This document shows positions 12,370 through 23,790 of a stretch of 64,000 bases of DNA, piece by piece. Each line of letters starts with the position of its first letter. The stretch's first letter is position 1. The notes beneath the pieces are model-generated. The model did no database searches. It saw nothing but the letters and a program-made list of their open reading frames with translations, and was not told the DNA's origin. The position numbers were made by a program, and so were the translations under genes. This DNA is from Pardosa pseudoannulata. Lineage: Eukaryota > Arthropoda > Arachnida > Araneae > Lycosidae. The DNA lies in the NCBI GenBank assembly GCA_032207245.1, contig CM063509.1:99969752-100033751 (forward strand). Direction: 5' to 3'.

Positions 12370-13860
12370 GCCAATGATACGAGGGATAAAACACCGCAAT
12401 ATATTTCCTATATCAATCGCAGGTTGATTAATAGAAATAAAATTATTTTATTGATAACCACTAATTGCCTCTAATTGGCAAAGGTAGAATGTGTTCTTTA
12501 GTTGAGAGCAAAAATGCCTTCTTTTAGTATTACATGATAAGGAGACCGAAATAATGTCTTTCCTATGTCAATCGGAGGTTGGTTAATAGGAATTTAATTA
12601 TTTTATTGCTAATAACTAATTGCCTCTAATTGGCAAAGGTAAAACGAGTTGTTTTGTTGGGGGCAAAAATGTCAACTTTTAGTGTTACAGGAGGTATAAA
12701 GACGCCGGAATAATGTTTTCCTAAATCAGTCTGATGTTGATTAATAGAAATACAATTATTTATTGCTAATCAATAATCGCCTCTAATCGGCAATAGTAAA
12801 ATCAGTCGTTTGGTTGAGAGCAAAAATGTGTACTTTTAGTGTTACACGAGTGATAAGGACACCGGTATAATATCCTTCCTAAGTCAGTCAGATGTTGATT
12901 AATAGAAATACAATTAATATATTGATAATCAATAATTGACTCCAATTGGCAAAGGTTAAAATGAGTTGTTTGGTTAGGAGCAAAAATGTCTACAGTGTTA
13001 CACGAGGGATAAGGACACCAGAATAATATCTTTCCTAAGTCTGTCAGGTGTTAATTAATAGAAATACAATTATTTTATTGCTAATCAATAATCACCTCTA
13101 ATCGGCAAAGGTAAAATGAGTTGTTTGGGGGGGAGCAAAAGTGTCTACTTTTAGAGTTACACGAGGGATAAGGACTTCGGAGTAATGTCTTTCCTAAGTC
13201 AGTCAGATGTTGATTAATAGAAATACAATTATTTTATTGCTAATCAATAATTTCCTCTAATTGGCAAAGGAAAATGAGTCGTTTGGTTGGGAGCAAAAAT
13301 GTCTAATTTTAGTGTTAGAGGTATAAGGACAATGGAATAATGTCTTTCCTAAGTCAGTCAGATGTTGATTAATAGAAATACAATTATTTTATTGCTAATC
13401 AATAATTTCCTGTAATTGACAAAGGAAAATGAGTCGTTTGGTTGGGAGCAAAAGTGTCTACTTTTAGTGTTGCACAAGGGATAAGGACTTCGGAATAATG
13501 TCTTTCGTAAGTCAGTCAGATGTTGATTAATAGAAATACAATTATTTTATTACTAATCAATAATCGCCTCTAATCGGCAAAGGTAAAATGAGTTGTTTGG
13601 TTGGGAGCAAAAATGTCTACTTTTAGTGTTACGCGATGAATAAGGACACAGTAATAATGGCTTTTCTAAGTCAATCAGATGTTGATTAATATAAATACAA
13701 TTATTTTATTGTTAATCAATAATCAGCAAACGTAAAGTGTGTTGTTTGGTTGGGAGCAAAAATGTCTACTTTTAGTGTTACACTTTAAAGACACAAGAAT
13801 GTCTTTCCGAAGCTAATCAGAGAATGATTAATGAGAAAACAATCATTTCATTACTAATAA
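12370..13860. repeat. ~156-bp tandem array, nine units
   Basis: The word gcaaaaatg (or gcaaaagtg) recurs at 12508, 12663, 12820, 12980, 13135, 13293, 13448, 13607 and 13756, a spacing of 149-160 bp. Units share gttgattaatagaaataca, a ttattttattgctaat block, gcctctaattggcaaagg and a cttttagtgttacacg block. Divergence between units is moderate and the outer units are the most decayed. There is no coding frame. Confidence 0.92.
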
Positions 13861-14711
13861 CTGCTTACGAGTACAAGAGAACGTGTGCTATGAACTTAAA
13901 GTTTCTTCTTCAAGAAAGAACGTAATTTCCAAAAACATTAGTTTTACCTTTATAACGATGACAAATTACCCGTGAAAATTAAGAAACATAAAAATTTCAA
14001 CATTGTTGACCTGCAGAGAACATAATTTCCTCAATTAATTATATCTCATATCAGGGAACCTTTTTTTTATTTTCCGAAAGTTCACATACATTCGAAAAGG
14101 TAAAATGTATTATACTTTTAAGACGCAAAACTGAGGAAACACTTTTCTAAGATTTGGAAGTTTCTTAAAAATTGCTTGTCTTGGAATGCAAAATGTAAGC
14201 CATTAAATTTTTGGTAAAATCTCTTTAGAAATCTGACTACGAGCCTAATTGTGTTCATATTTTTACCGGTAAAACAAGTTATTGGAAATTGTCTTCTTAA
14301 TGAGCTCAATTGTTCAGCCTGTGCCTCTCTTTCTTTTAATTTATTTTCGATGCGTATTGTTTTCGGAAACAGTTTCAAATTTTTCTTTCGTGAGAGGTAA
14401 CGTGCTTCTCTTTAAAAATGTGTTATATTTTAGCTCCAGATGTTTGAAAAGTTTGGATTATTGATTTAAAACTTATTTCTTTTCATGTTGAGGCTAGGTG
14501 AAAGTTTGTAAGCATTGTTTTTTCTCTTCACTGTTTCGTAAGCAATTCTTTTAGGTACTCGATTCGGGGTCACGTAATTGTAACATTTTGAGCTATAAGC
14601 AAGTTCACGAAATGCAGAATAAAGGCTTTCTAAAACTAGAAACAAAATCTAGGACTGGGCAATGTATCGATGTATTTGAACACTCAAACCTAGCACTGTC
14701 TACATAAAAGA
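13861..14711. other. unassigned AT-rich DNA
   Basis: Starts with unique-looking sequence after the array. Two overlapping short frames on opposite strands near 14118-14464 have no recognisable domain. I see no splice pair or repeat here. Confidence 0.4.
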
Positions 14712-14719
14712 GTGTAAAA

Positions 14720-15527
14720 CATCGGTTTCCAAACTTTTTGTACCTGCGCTCCTCTTTCTTATAAAAAACATTTTGCGATCCCTCAATTTTCGTGACAGTT
14801 TAGTTTTATAAATGCTCACCTGATATTGTAGTTTATTTAATGGGCTACAAAATAATATACCATATTATGTATATACATCAAATATAAATAATATTTTTAA
14901 ATGGAAGAAAATTAAATCTTACATAAATATAAAAACTAGAATGCATGCTATAATTTGTAAATCATAATTATATTTTAACAAGCCCAGTGACGCTGGAGTA
15001 GAGCTTTGAGCTTCCACAACACAGGTCAGAGATTCGATCCCCGGGCTAGGTAAGGTTGACTCAGCCTTTCATCCCTTTATTGAGTAGACAAACTGAGGAC
15101 CAAGCATGCTTGGGAGCTAAACACAGAGGGCTTAAGGTTGACCACCTACTCGGAACATATGTTTTGCACCCCAGGGCCCTTGTTTTCAGAAACGGAGATT
15201 GGCACCGTAGCTTTGCTCCTTAGGAACTGTTGCGCCCAGGAGTTTAGTTTCATATTTTAATGATATAATGGATGGGGTTGATTTGCAGCACACATTTGCT
15301 CAAACCGTAATATCTCTGTAGATATATACCGTTGTTCTTAGTTCTTGATCAATCACTAAACGTTATCGATACTTTTTCAAATTCGATTCGATTCTTCCAT
15401 TTAGCTACTGAGGAAAAATCAGTTTCACATAAGCAAGGTGAAAAGGTAATAAAATTGGGGAATTAAATAAGGCATAACTTGAGGATCGCCTTTTTGCAAT
15501 GGTCTCGCGTCCCTTTGAAAACCGCTG
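14720..15527. mobile_element. non-autonomous hAT element
   Basis: Left end catcggtttccaaacttttt, right end aaagggacgc (reverse complement), followed inward by gatcc/gatcg blocks. This is the cagtggttctcaaa-type terminus of many hAT derivatives. Eight-base flanks gtgtaaaa (14712-14719) and gtgtaagg (15528-15535) match at 6 of 8 positions, the right length for hAT. No transposase frame survives. A separate tRNA-like SINE (14980-15240) is nested inside. Confidence 0.7.
14980..15240 (+). mobile_element. tRNA-like SINE, family S3
   Basis: The head has an A-box-like stretch at gacgctggagtagagc and a B-box-like agattcgatcccc. A GC-richer body follows (ggttgactcagcc, ctgaggaccaagcatgc, ttgcgcccagga). 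Base composition differs sharply from the AT-rich hAT DNA on both sides. Only one copy is seen in the window, so the family call rests on structure alone. Confidence 0.5.
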
Positions 15528-15559
15528 GTGTAAGGTGTTGACGTTCTTCCCAATACAGT

Positions 15560-16315
15560 TCATCTAGAACTTGCAAAGTAATAATAAAGAAAAAATTAAA
15601 TTTATAAACACTAGGTAATTCAAAATGTGTATGACTAGGAGAATCCCCCTATACGAAATTGCTGCATGCAAGAAGTGAAGAATAATTAATGAATGTGATA
15701 GAGGGGTAGGGTACCCAACATAGGTTCTCCCACCACTCTGGAGAAGAACGATGGCCGATTGGTTAGGGTGCTGGCCTTCGGTACCGGAGTTCGTGGGTTC
15801 GAATCTCACTGTGACATGTATGCTCGTAGCCGTTCGGAATCGGCTTTAAGCAGTAGGTCCCGCTCTCATTAGCCCTCGTGTTGCAAAAAGTAGACCGTAG
15901 CACTCCAAACTAAACTAAACTAAACCAAACCCACCACTCTGGATCGTAATAAGTCTGTATTGAGGGGGCTCACCACCATGGGTCCTACCTTTTTATGCCT
16001 CTTCCACACTATATCCAGTTGTTCATCACTGCAGTACTGGCCCTAATGGTGACCTTGGATGATGGTTCAAGGATTATATCCACACATTGGGCCACTAAAT
16101 GATCAGAGCCATGTGGATGCGTCCGTAGAGTCTACTGCACACTTTATTACTACATCTGGCTCTCTTTGATGTTTGAAGAAAAACCACTCCCGAAGCCATC
16201 CTCCGCCAAGGCCATTTTATTGTCTGCCACCATGGACCTCGATAAGCCGTACCCCCTCACCACAGTGGTAATGGCTTGCAGTGGACCATAGTGTGGAGGA
16301 GACTTTACGTATCAA
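15560..16315 (+). repeat. dispersed repeat R2, interrupted by a SINE
   Basis: GC-richer DNA whose 15985-16310 part recurs inverted at about 52866-53105. Shared words include atggttcaagg, gtggatgcgt, ccaaggcc, ggtaatggcttgc and gtggaccatag. An S1 SINE splits it at 15743-15929. The outer limits are uncertain. No protein is recognisable, so it may be the non-coding part of a larger element. Confidence 0.6.
15743..15929 (+). mobile_element. S1 SINE with 14-bp target duplication
   Basis: Near-complete S1 copy with A box, B box, body and a taaac/ccaaac tail. The flanks cccaccactctgga at 15729-15742 and 15930-15943 are identical, which sets both ends and shows insertion into repeat R2. Confidence 0.9.
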
Positions 16316-17220
16316 TTCTGACACTTTAGGCGATTTACGTGGAATAATTCATTTTGGATTATACAAAGAAACACCTGAATAAATCATTAGCAATGGCAAC
16401 GAATAACAAATGAGATGTACCAATGCATAGAGAAATACCGACATAACGTGCTGAATCGTGACATCAATTTCCAAATTTTTAGTTCGGCGATGTATCACGA
16501 TGTGAACCCAACGCCGATATAGCTAAGTCGATTTGAGCTTCTCCGACTATCACCGCTGTGAATCACCTTTCCAATATCCTGATAGTAACAGCTCATGCGC
16601 GATGCAGAATTCTCTGATAAATTAACACTACTTTTCCTATTTAGCAACTATAAGAAGCAAAGCATGCACGATATAAGGGATCGTTAATTTATCTATATTG
16701 TGGAATATTTTTTATCGCGGTTAAGTGCAGACTTAATATGAAAATTAGACCAGTAAGAAAGGAGCACCCTAAGAAATAAACCTAAGTGGGAAGATGCAGT
16801 TGGACCATTCCATAAAAGGAATCGGAACAAGTCCAACGTAGAACTTAACTTTTATTTAGGATCTAAGAAGACTACATGTGTCTCCGTCAGGAGCAGAGTA
16901 TGGAATGATGCATGAAAACACAGCGAGATGAGGCTTAGTCAGCGAATTTAATAGTCAGAAAGGAATTTAAATCAGTGGAAAAAGCAAATCATTTGCTAGG
17001 GAGAGCTGGAAAATGTGGCGATTGGAGAGAAAATTTGCCTTTATTTCAGAGTTAGCTTTGGGAAATGGATTGGAAGAATTGTAGTCGCGGACACTCTTTC
17101 GGGTAAGCTATTTTGTAGCTGGAAAAATAGATATGAAAGAATTAAAAAGGAAAAAACGAGAATTTTAGAGAGAGATTTTCAGAGTAATAATTTTAATAAA
17201 TTATATATATATACACATTC
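16316..17220. other. unassigned DNA of mixed composition
   Basis: Higher GC than its surroundings. It has no domain I recognise and no repeat shared with the rest of the window. A 69-codon frame at 17015-17224 has no family resemblance. Confidence 0.4.
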
Positions 17221-17241
17221 ATAAATATATATATATATACA

Positions 17242-17294
<53 letters not shown>

Positions 17295-17303
17295 TCATAT
17301 ATA
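17205..17303. repeat. (TA)n microsatellite, left of Tc1 element
   Basis: TA runs broken by short acattc words. Similar TA tracts continue at 18501-18655 on the far side of the Tc1 element, so one microsatellite appears to have been split by a TA-targeting transposon. Confidence 0.9.
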
Positions 17304-18500
17304 CTCAAGATCCAAAAAATTATGACAACCTGTCAATAATGTGTTGACCCACCTTTGGCGCGCAACACAACTTCAACCCGCCTTGGCATGGATGCCACAA
17401 GTCCTTGGTAGTTGGCCGGGGACAGATTGTACCATATGTTTAAGCAACGGTTAAGCAAATACGAGATATTGCGAATTGGTGGTCTTTGAACTCTGAGCTG
17501 CCGTCCAATGACATCCCAAATGTGTTCTATCGGATTGAGATGCGAGTTAGGCTGCCAGGACATTAACTGGAATTCAGCATCATATTCCTGGAACCAATCC
17601 AACACAATTTTAGCCTTGTGACTCGGGGCGTTGTCCTGTTGGAATGTTCCATTTCCAGCTGGAAGGACAGAGGCCATGTAAGGGTGCAACTGGTCCGCAA
17701 TGATGTTCAGATACCCTGTAGCATTCATGGTCTGCTCTACCACAACCATGGGTCCCAGAGACGCGCAAGAGACGTCCCCCAAAGCATAATACCGCCACCA
17801 CCGGCTTCTTTATGACCTACGTACATTGAGGGAGCAACTGTTCGCCTGGAAGACGGCGTATCCTGACATGGCCATCGGCGTGATGAATGACAAACCGTGA
17901 TTCATCTGACCAGACAACTCTCTCCCACTGATCCATGGACCAGTTGCGATGTTTCCGGGCCCATTTGGAGATGACGCTTGGTCAGCAAAGGCACACGAGT
18001 GGGACACTTGCTGCGCAGCCCCATATCCAACAGTGTCCGCTGAACAGTGTGCTCCGATAGTATTCTACTTGGCCCTGCATTGTATTGGGTTGTCAGCTGA
18101 ACCACTGTCTGTCTCCGGTTTTGCATCACCATGCAAGACAGTCTCCGACGACCTTTTTCTTGATAGCGTGTGGACGTCCAACACCATGTCGTCTACTGCT
18201 GGTTTCACCGTCATTCATCCACTTTGCATAAGTACTAACAACTGTCGATCGCGAACAACATGCGAGTCGTGCAGTTTCGGAAATATTTGTTCCGAGCCTT
18301 CGAGCCATTGCAAGCTGCCCTCTCTCAAAATCGCTTAGATCCGCAGCCTTTCCCGTGACACACAGACATAAGTGAAAGAATGATTCTTCACTCTCCAGCA
18401 GCAGTTAAATACCACTTCTACCTCATCACGTGCTTTCCCCATCATCCAGACGAGATCATTGCAAAATGTAGGGGTGGTCATAATATTTTGCTCTTGAGTG
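17304..18500 (-). mobile_element. Tc1/mariner element with damaged transposase
   Basis: The ends are inverted repeats: ctcaagatccaaaaaattatg on the left, and cactcaagagcaaaatatta read inward from the right. TA lies on both sides (17302-17303 and 18501-18502). The interior, on the minus strand, encodes a Tc1-type transposase in pieces, so the element is probably not autonomous. Confidence 0.9.
17336..18308 (-). pseudogene. Tc1-type transposase, frameshifted
   Basis: The enzyme would cut and join the element's ends at TA sites. Reading from 18308, the HTH part has ETARLACCSRSTV and a GRP-type hinge (RHGVGRPHA). The catalytic domain follows as WSDESRF (first Asp, near 17900), QQDNAPSH (second Asp, near 17640) and HLNPIEHIWD (Glu, near 17540). 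By my count 35 residues separate the second Asp from the Glu. At least two frame changes and a stop break the N-terminal and middle parts. The last 149 codons (17333-17782) are open. Confidence 0.88.
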
Positions 18501-18592
18501 TATATATATACACATATACATTCATATATATACACATATATAAATTGATATTTATATATATATATATATATATATATACATACATACATACA

Positions 18593-18658
<66 letters not shown>
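18501..18658. repeat. (TA)n / (CATA)n microsatellite, right of Tc1 element
   Basis: Long TA runs with interspersed catacata words. It is the other half of the tract at 17205-17303. The overlapping open frames rich in Tyr and Ile on both strands are artefacts of this repeat. Confidence 0.93.
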
Positions 18659-18659
18659 A

Positions 18660-20030
18660 ATTTAGAAACACCACTTCTATTTAAGCCATGGGCTAAGGGA
18701 GTGTTATTTTAACTGCTGAATTACATTTTGCTCAATACATTAATCCGACTCTCAAAAACACATAAAATTTTAATCAGGACTTTCTTATTCCTTTATCTCA
18801 ATTGAAGCCAAATTATTTATTATGGAAAACAGTACTAAAAACCTTTTATTTTTGGAATCTAATTGAAAAGCAATTTATTCTTTATACTTTCGAGAATTAA
18901 TATAACTATGTTACGAATTATTCTTATCAAGTGCATGCAACATATTTTTTCGGACTAAAGAGAAAATACTGATCTAATACACATCTAATATCATGTTTAA
19001 CCTCAGTCCATTAGACCTGTTTCTAATATTAAATACCTCCCCAGAAGCATTATGTCAGAAGCAATCGGAAAATCAATTTAAGTACCGTAATATATAAGCC
19101 AATTGCGTGACAAACAGATATTAATCCTACTTAAATGGTTATACGATATCGTGAATCCATACGAAAAATCTCATTTGGGGATGAAATATAGAGTTATATC
19201 CGATTTTCTATGCATGGAAAAATATTTAATTGTTTTTAACTTTACTTTAATGGATGTTTTTATATAAATAAATATGGAAGCTGATATTTATTTTACTGCT
19301 GAAATAGAATTGCCTAGATTGAGTTACGTGTTGCTGGTTTATACGAAGATAAGGTGTTACTTTAGAATAGGGTACCATTTGGCTAATTTGGTGAAATTAC
19401 TGGCGATGTTTATAAAACACAAATACATAAATTAATTTCACTTTTAGTTTTGACTGCTAAGTAAAAGTACATAAATCACGAGGCAATTAATACCCCAAAA
19501 ATTTACAAAACCACTAGTTCCAAATTATTTTTAAAAAATGAGCAGTAGTAAACTGTTGAAGAATGGAACCGTAAATCATTAAGAAGCAACATCCAAACGG
19601 AAGTGATAGAATGCAAATTTAATCGGTTTAGACTTTGGATAATCGGCATTTTTCACCAAGCCGGACAAATCGATTTCAAGAAATTAATAAAAAATAAGAA
19701 CACATTTAATGTGCAACAAAAGTTTCACAAGGAGGGCCGGATACTAATATAAACCACTGTAGACACGGATGTTTTGTACAAGGCGGGTTCATCAAACGAA
19801 AGTTAGGTTACCATGCTTAAAATTTTATCCCCAAGTTGGCGGTGACACCCTTTTCTGGTGTCAAACCGAAGAGAAAAGTTTTGAATTACTGTGTTCATAT
19901 TTGTAATTACAAAAATCAGAAGAAAAGGTTCAAAGTTTTATTATTTGATTATGGTACAAAAAAATGTGAAAGATATCAAGATAATTCTAAAAATTACTGA
20001 TAAAAGTACAAAAGACTATTAAAATAACCA
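18660..20030. other. unassigned AT-rich DNA
   Basis: No exon, repeat or mobile-element end that I can support. A GC-richer patch at 19840-19880 contains ggcggtgacacc and ctggtgtca, a weak inverted match, without further structure. Confidence 0.4.
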
Positions 20031-20640
20031 GCTTTAGCTCGTCATATGAGGTGATCAGTAAAATTTTTAATTTTCAAGAACAAGTATCCTATGAGGCAGG
20101 TAAAAAAGGGTTTGTTTTTTGACTGAGAATTATCTTGCAATAAAAAATAATCGACGATTAATTTAAAATTATCGCATATGTACCTAATTTATTATTTAAG
20201 CCAAATATAAAAGAAAATCATTTACATAATATCTAAGTTCAGTGGTAAAACGTATGAAAATATTGCAGAGGATATTTAAATAATTTAAAATAAGAAATGA
20301 TTAAAAGATAGAATGACGTCATGATGCTAGAAAAAGAATGTTATTTTTAGGCTCGGTCTCACTAAAGTCGTTTAACGTCTGAGCACGATTAATCTCTGTT
20401 TAAACAGAGAATTGCATGCCACCATTGGTTGTCGCTATGGGTTAATCGCAGTTAGTCTTTAAACGACTTTAGTGAGACTGACCCTTACCTACTTATGTGA
20501 TAAATTGATAAATTGACTCCTTCTATTCGTGAGATCAATATGGTCTTAATCAATTAGGTTAATTATGAGATCATTATTAACTTTCTTGAGAAAATTGACA
20601 GAAAGAAATTTGGAATAGTAACTAATTTAACACTAGATTT
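20030..20640 (+). repeat. dispersed repeat R1, copy 1
   Basis: Shares long blocks with 23665-23790, 29810-30370 and, inverted, 30845-30965 plus 33512-33590. Blocks in order: agctcgtcatatga, gtaaaatttttaattttc, tggtttgttttttg, gagaattatct, ataatcgacgatt, ttatttaagccaaatataaa, tatttaaataatttaaaata, gaatgacgtcat and tgtgataaa. No protein is visible. The element class is unknown. A Harbinger-type MITE is inserted at 20350-20484. Confidence 0.7.
20350..20484. mobile_element. PIF/Harbinger-type MITE, 135 bp
   Basis: The terminal inverted repeats are about 26 bp: ggctcggtctcactaaagtc on the left and gggtcagtctcactaaagtc on the right, read inward. TTA flanks both ends (20347-20349 and 20485-20487), the TWA target of this superfamily. 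R1 copy 3 near 30325 has the uninterrupted site, gttatttttacctg, which confirms the insertion. A perfect palindrome, ctctgtttaaacagag, lies at 20393-20408. Confidence 0.88.
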
Positions 20641-20661
20641 ACCAGCAGTTTAAATATATAT

Positions 20662-21177
20662 TGTTACCAATTTATGAAGCGTAGAGTCCGTGGATTGAGT
20701 AGAATTTGAATTAAGACAGCAAAAATAACAGCACTTTATTCGTAATGCAGGGAAAACACGAAAAAAGCAGACAACACCGCGAAAACTGGCTGGCACAGGC
20801 GATAACTCTTAGCGCCAAACAACGTAGGTCTTTACCTCTACAAATTTCTCAGCTAACGGAAATCGATCAGGATCGGCCAATGATATTTATATCCTCGGGA
20901 GAAACTGGAATATTCTAGAAAGTACTAGGTACAAACAGTCGCAAAGAAAGTCACCAAGTCGCCAAATTTAGCGATAAATCGCCAAACTTGGCGCCAAAAA
21001 TTAGTCGCCAAAAACATCACCTACGAGCCAATATCTGGCCAAATACATGATTTACCCATTATAATATACAGTATTTTTTTTAAATCTTTTTTTTTTTTTT
21101 TACATTTTTATTTTTTTAAATTTTTATTTATTTTTTTTTATGGCAAAAATACATGCCAACTTGAGAAATTCGTAACA
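20662..21177 (-). mobile_element. solo LTR, gypsy type
   Basis: Read on the minus strand it begins TGTTACGAATTTCTC and ends GGTAACA, a TG...CA pair with a 6-base TGTTAC/GTAACA inverted repeat. It carries a TATA-like gaggatataaata near 20880 and an aataaag polyadenylation signal near 20735. The four-base flanks atat (20658-20661 and 21178-21181) agree, the size typical of Ty3/gypsy integration. No internal retroelement region is adjacent, so it is a solo LTR left by recombination. Confidence 0.78.
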
Positions 21178-21289
21178 ATATTGAATTGCAATTGCAAAAC
21201 CAGTCCTTTTGACTGGTTTTGTAAATCTAGTGTAGTTGTTGTTTCTGATGTCACTTGGTCAAACCAAGTCATGCGCTACGTCGTATTAA

Positions 21290-21574
21290 GGCAAAGGGTT
21301 GAGCCTTTCGTTTAAACGAGCAGCGCTAGGGTGAAAGTGCAACTTGGGCTCAAGTGGGTTCTCGTAATTTTGAAGTAGGGACCAAGCAGAAAACCCATAG
21401 ACTTGGCATGTGCCACTTTCAGAGATATTGATTGAGAACTTGGAGGACATTGTGACCACGAACATGTTTTACGTGCCACGAACAAGGCGGATCTTAGGCC
21501 GGCTTGGGCTCCGAACCTACAACTCTCCAGATACGAGAGCATTACCTTTGCCGACTGAGCTACCGCGGCTCAAA
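21290..21574 (-). mobile_element. tRNA-derived SINE, family S2
   Basis: Read on the minus strand, the head has ccgcggtagctcagtcggc (A box) and aggttcggagccc (B box) 40 bases further on, as in a tRNA. A non-tRNA body follows down to about 21290. The acceptor stem does not pair, so this is not a tRNA gene. A second head lies at about 27430-27512. Confidence 0.65.
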
Positions 21575-21579
21575 TCTAG

Positions 21580-22270
21580 TGTTAAATTCATTATGAGGAC
21601 ATGCACTACTGAAATACCACGGTACGTTAGTTATTTAACGAATGATATTTTCTGCGATATTTAGATTATTAATATTAGAATCAGCTACATAGGACCATAA
21701 TGAATCTCATCTCACAGGACATCTCACAGGAGCTCTCTATTCTGACTTTCCTGGGTCAAGCCCTCTAGGTCAGAAGTACTGTAGTGCATGGTAATGAAAA
21801 ATAACAGAAAATTGCAAGACGATAATGATGACCAAGATACTTGCTTTAAAATATGAATTAAATGTTTAAAATAAAGATTTAATGTTCACGAGTTCAGTGA
21901 ATGGTAAAAACACTAATAGTACAGTGAGAGATGACAAATAAACACATTAAAGTTTAAATCTAAACACATTAAGGTTACAAGTTATCATAGATAAGTGAAG
22001 AATAATTTTTTTTAAATTATAAGTTAAGTCAAACTATGAATTAGGAGAAGCAAACAGTAAGTTTAGTATGTTAGAAACCAATTCTAAGCATGGATCCAAC
22101 TAAAAGCTAGGTCGAATTTGATTGGTTCCTGGGAGCCAATAGAATTTGAGCAGTATTAGGCATTTTCCTCCATGAGGGAGGATGACCAGAGAGTAAGATC
22201 TTGCATTTTGAGCGTAAGAGATTAAGGTTAAGTGAAGGAGAAAAATGATTAGCTGTTGCGGGCCAATGAA
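21580..22270. other. AT-rich DNA, partly a LINE 3' region
   Basis: 21580-21900 has nothing recognisable. About 21900-22270 may be the 3' untranslated tail of the minus-strand LINE fragment next to it, because it follows that reading frame's stop directly. This is inferred from position only. Confidence 0.35.
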
Positions 22271-22274
22271 ATTC

Positions 22275-22795
22275 AATCAAGATTTCTGCTAAGAACGGCT
22301 AAAGGCAGCTTAGCGTTTGCAGGATCCGCATGGTCATATTGGGCTAAGTCCAGTAAATGATCAATGCAAATATTAGAATAAAAGTTAGTGGCTAAATTTT
22401 TGAGAAAGTTTGGAAGATCAATTTCCCTGTGGATCTCACTATTGCGATAATGCCATGAAGAATTAGTGATTTACCTAATAATTATATTCTGACCAGCACA
22501 TAACGATTTAATATGAGTCAGCTGTGTATGACCATGCGGGACTTGCATAAGTTAATCAGGGTCGCAAATAAGATTTATAAATGAGCATCTTGTTATTAAA
22601 ATTCAATTTATTATTTCGAGCAATTAAGGGGAAGAAGGCACGTTTAGCAGCTCGAAATTTATTTTTAATATGAGTGTATGTTGCTTCCAAGTGAGATTTT
22701 AATCAAGCATTACTCCGAGGTATTTTACAGTGTTTGACCCAGGGATAGCAGTAGTTCCAATGTAAATTTTAGTGTTGTCATATGTACTGTTGTAA
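22275..22795 (-). pseudogene. Jockey-type LINE reverse transcriptase, C-terminal fragment
   Basis: Read on the minus strand, 22790 downward shows VKYLGVMLD followed by NLTWKQHT, the conserved thumb entry of Jockey-clade reverse transcriptases. Then come a TYASPAWSY-like segment and, near the end, EIHREIDLPNFLKNLATNFY, which matches the tail of such ORF2 proteins. Several stops and frameshifts break it. It is a 5'-truncated, dead LINE copy with no promoter or endonuclease domain in the window. Confidence 0.78.
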
Positions 22796-22799
22796 TGAA

Positions 22800-23660
22800 T
22801 CTCATAAAATATCCATTTTTTGTATGGAAAATATTTGAAAATAATTCCGGTAGTATTCATGAATATTTGACATTTAAAATAAAAGGTAAGGGGTCATATT
22901 TGTTTGAATCATTCATAGATCTTAGAACAATTTGAAAGCGAAAAATATAAAACGAGGAAACAGAAAATCATCGTCAGCTGCACTAAACTATTCATTTGGA
23001 AAAAAAAAAGTGTCGAGAAAAGTGTTTGCATCGATTCCTTCACGAGATGAATCGATAATGTTGATGCTTTAAAGTCACGCTAGAATTGTTAGAATATTCT
23101 TAGGAAACTGCCTTCAAGCAGTGGTTAAAAATAACTCATTCACAAATAATCCCATCGATTCGGAAACGGGAGGGGGCTTAAGAGTGCATTTCACATGCAT
23201 TTTTGGACCCGCAATCGACTTTTTTTTACAATATCGGATTGTGAAAGGAGAAATATCGATTCCCGGCAGTTCATGATAAGTTGACATGTGAAGCAACTAC
23301 GTATCACATGCGATACGGGAAACGATCGGTGTGAGTGTATGATGTATGTGAGAGAGAGAGGGGAAGAAAAATGTAAATTTTAAAATAAATTAAGAAGTCA
23401 TTCTAAGGTCATTATAGGGTGCTTTCCGGTATAAAAGATTCGAGGATTATAATTCGGTATTGTTGACAGAAGACCCGTACTCGCGCGAGTTGAGACGTTT
23501 TCCTTCCTATCACTGAAGATAACTTTTGACGGTGTAAAACCATCGATATATTTTTCCAGATTTGATATCTGGGCAAACACATTTAATTTAAATGAAGAAA
23601 ACACTCTTGAACTGTTGAAGGGGATGTTGTACCATTAGAGATGAATATTCATCACTAGCA
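22800..23660. other. unassigned DNA
   Basis: No recognisable protein. A short (ga)n tract occurs at 23348-23366. Two minus-strand frames of 60-68 codons (23114-23296, 23398-23604) show no family resemblance and no splice context. Confidence 0.35.
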
Positions 23661-23664
23661 TATA

Positions 23665-23790
23665 GCCCGTCATATGACGGGATGAGTAAAATTTTTAATT
23701 TTCTAGCATTGTAAAGTACCCTATAAGGCAGTAAAAAAATGGTTTGTTTTTTGGCTGAAAATTATCATCAGTAATTTGTTTATCGTTACT
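23665..23790 (+). repeat. R1 repeat, truncated copy 2
   Basis: Matches only the first blocks of R1: agcccgtcatatgacg, gagtaaaatttttaattttc, tataaggcag and atggtttgttttttggctg. The match stops at the attatcatc junction. Confidence 0.7.

Noticed and set aside
12370..13860. CRISPR-like regular repeats (also 27570-28785)
   Set aside because: Units are directly adjacent and homologous along their whole length, with no unique spacers, in a eukaryotic context.
18335..18712. Tyr/Ile-rich frames on both strands
   Set aside because: They translate the TA/CATA microsatellite.
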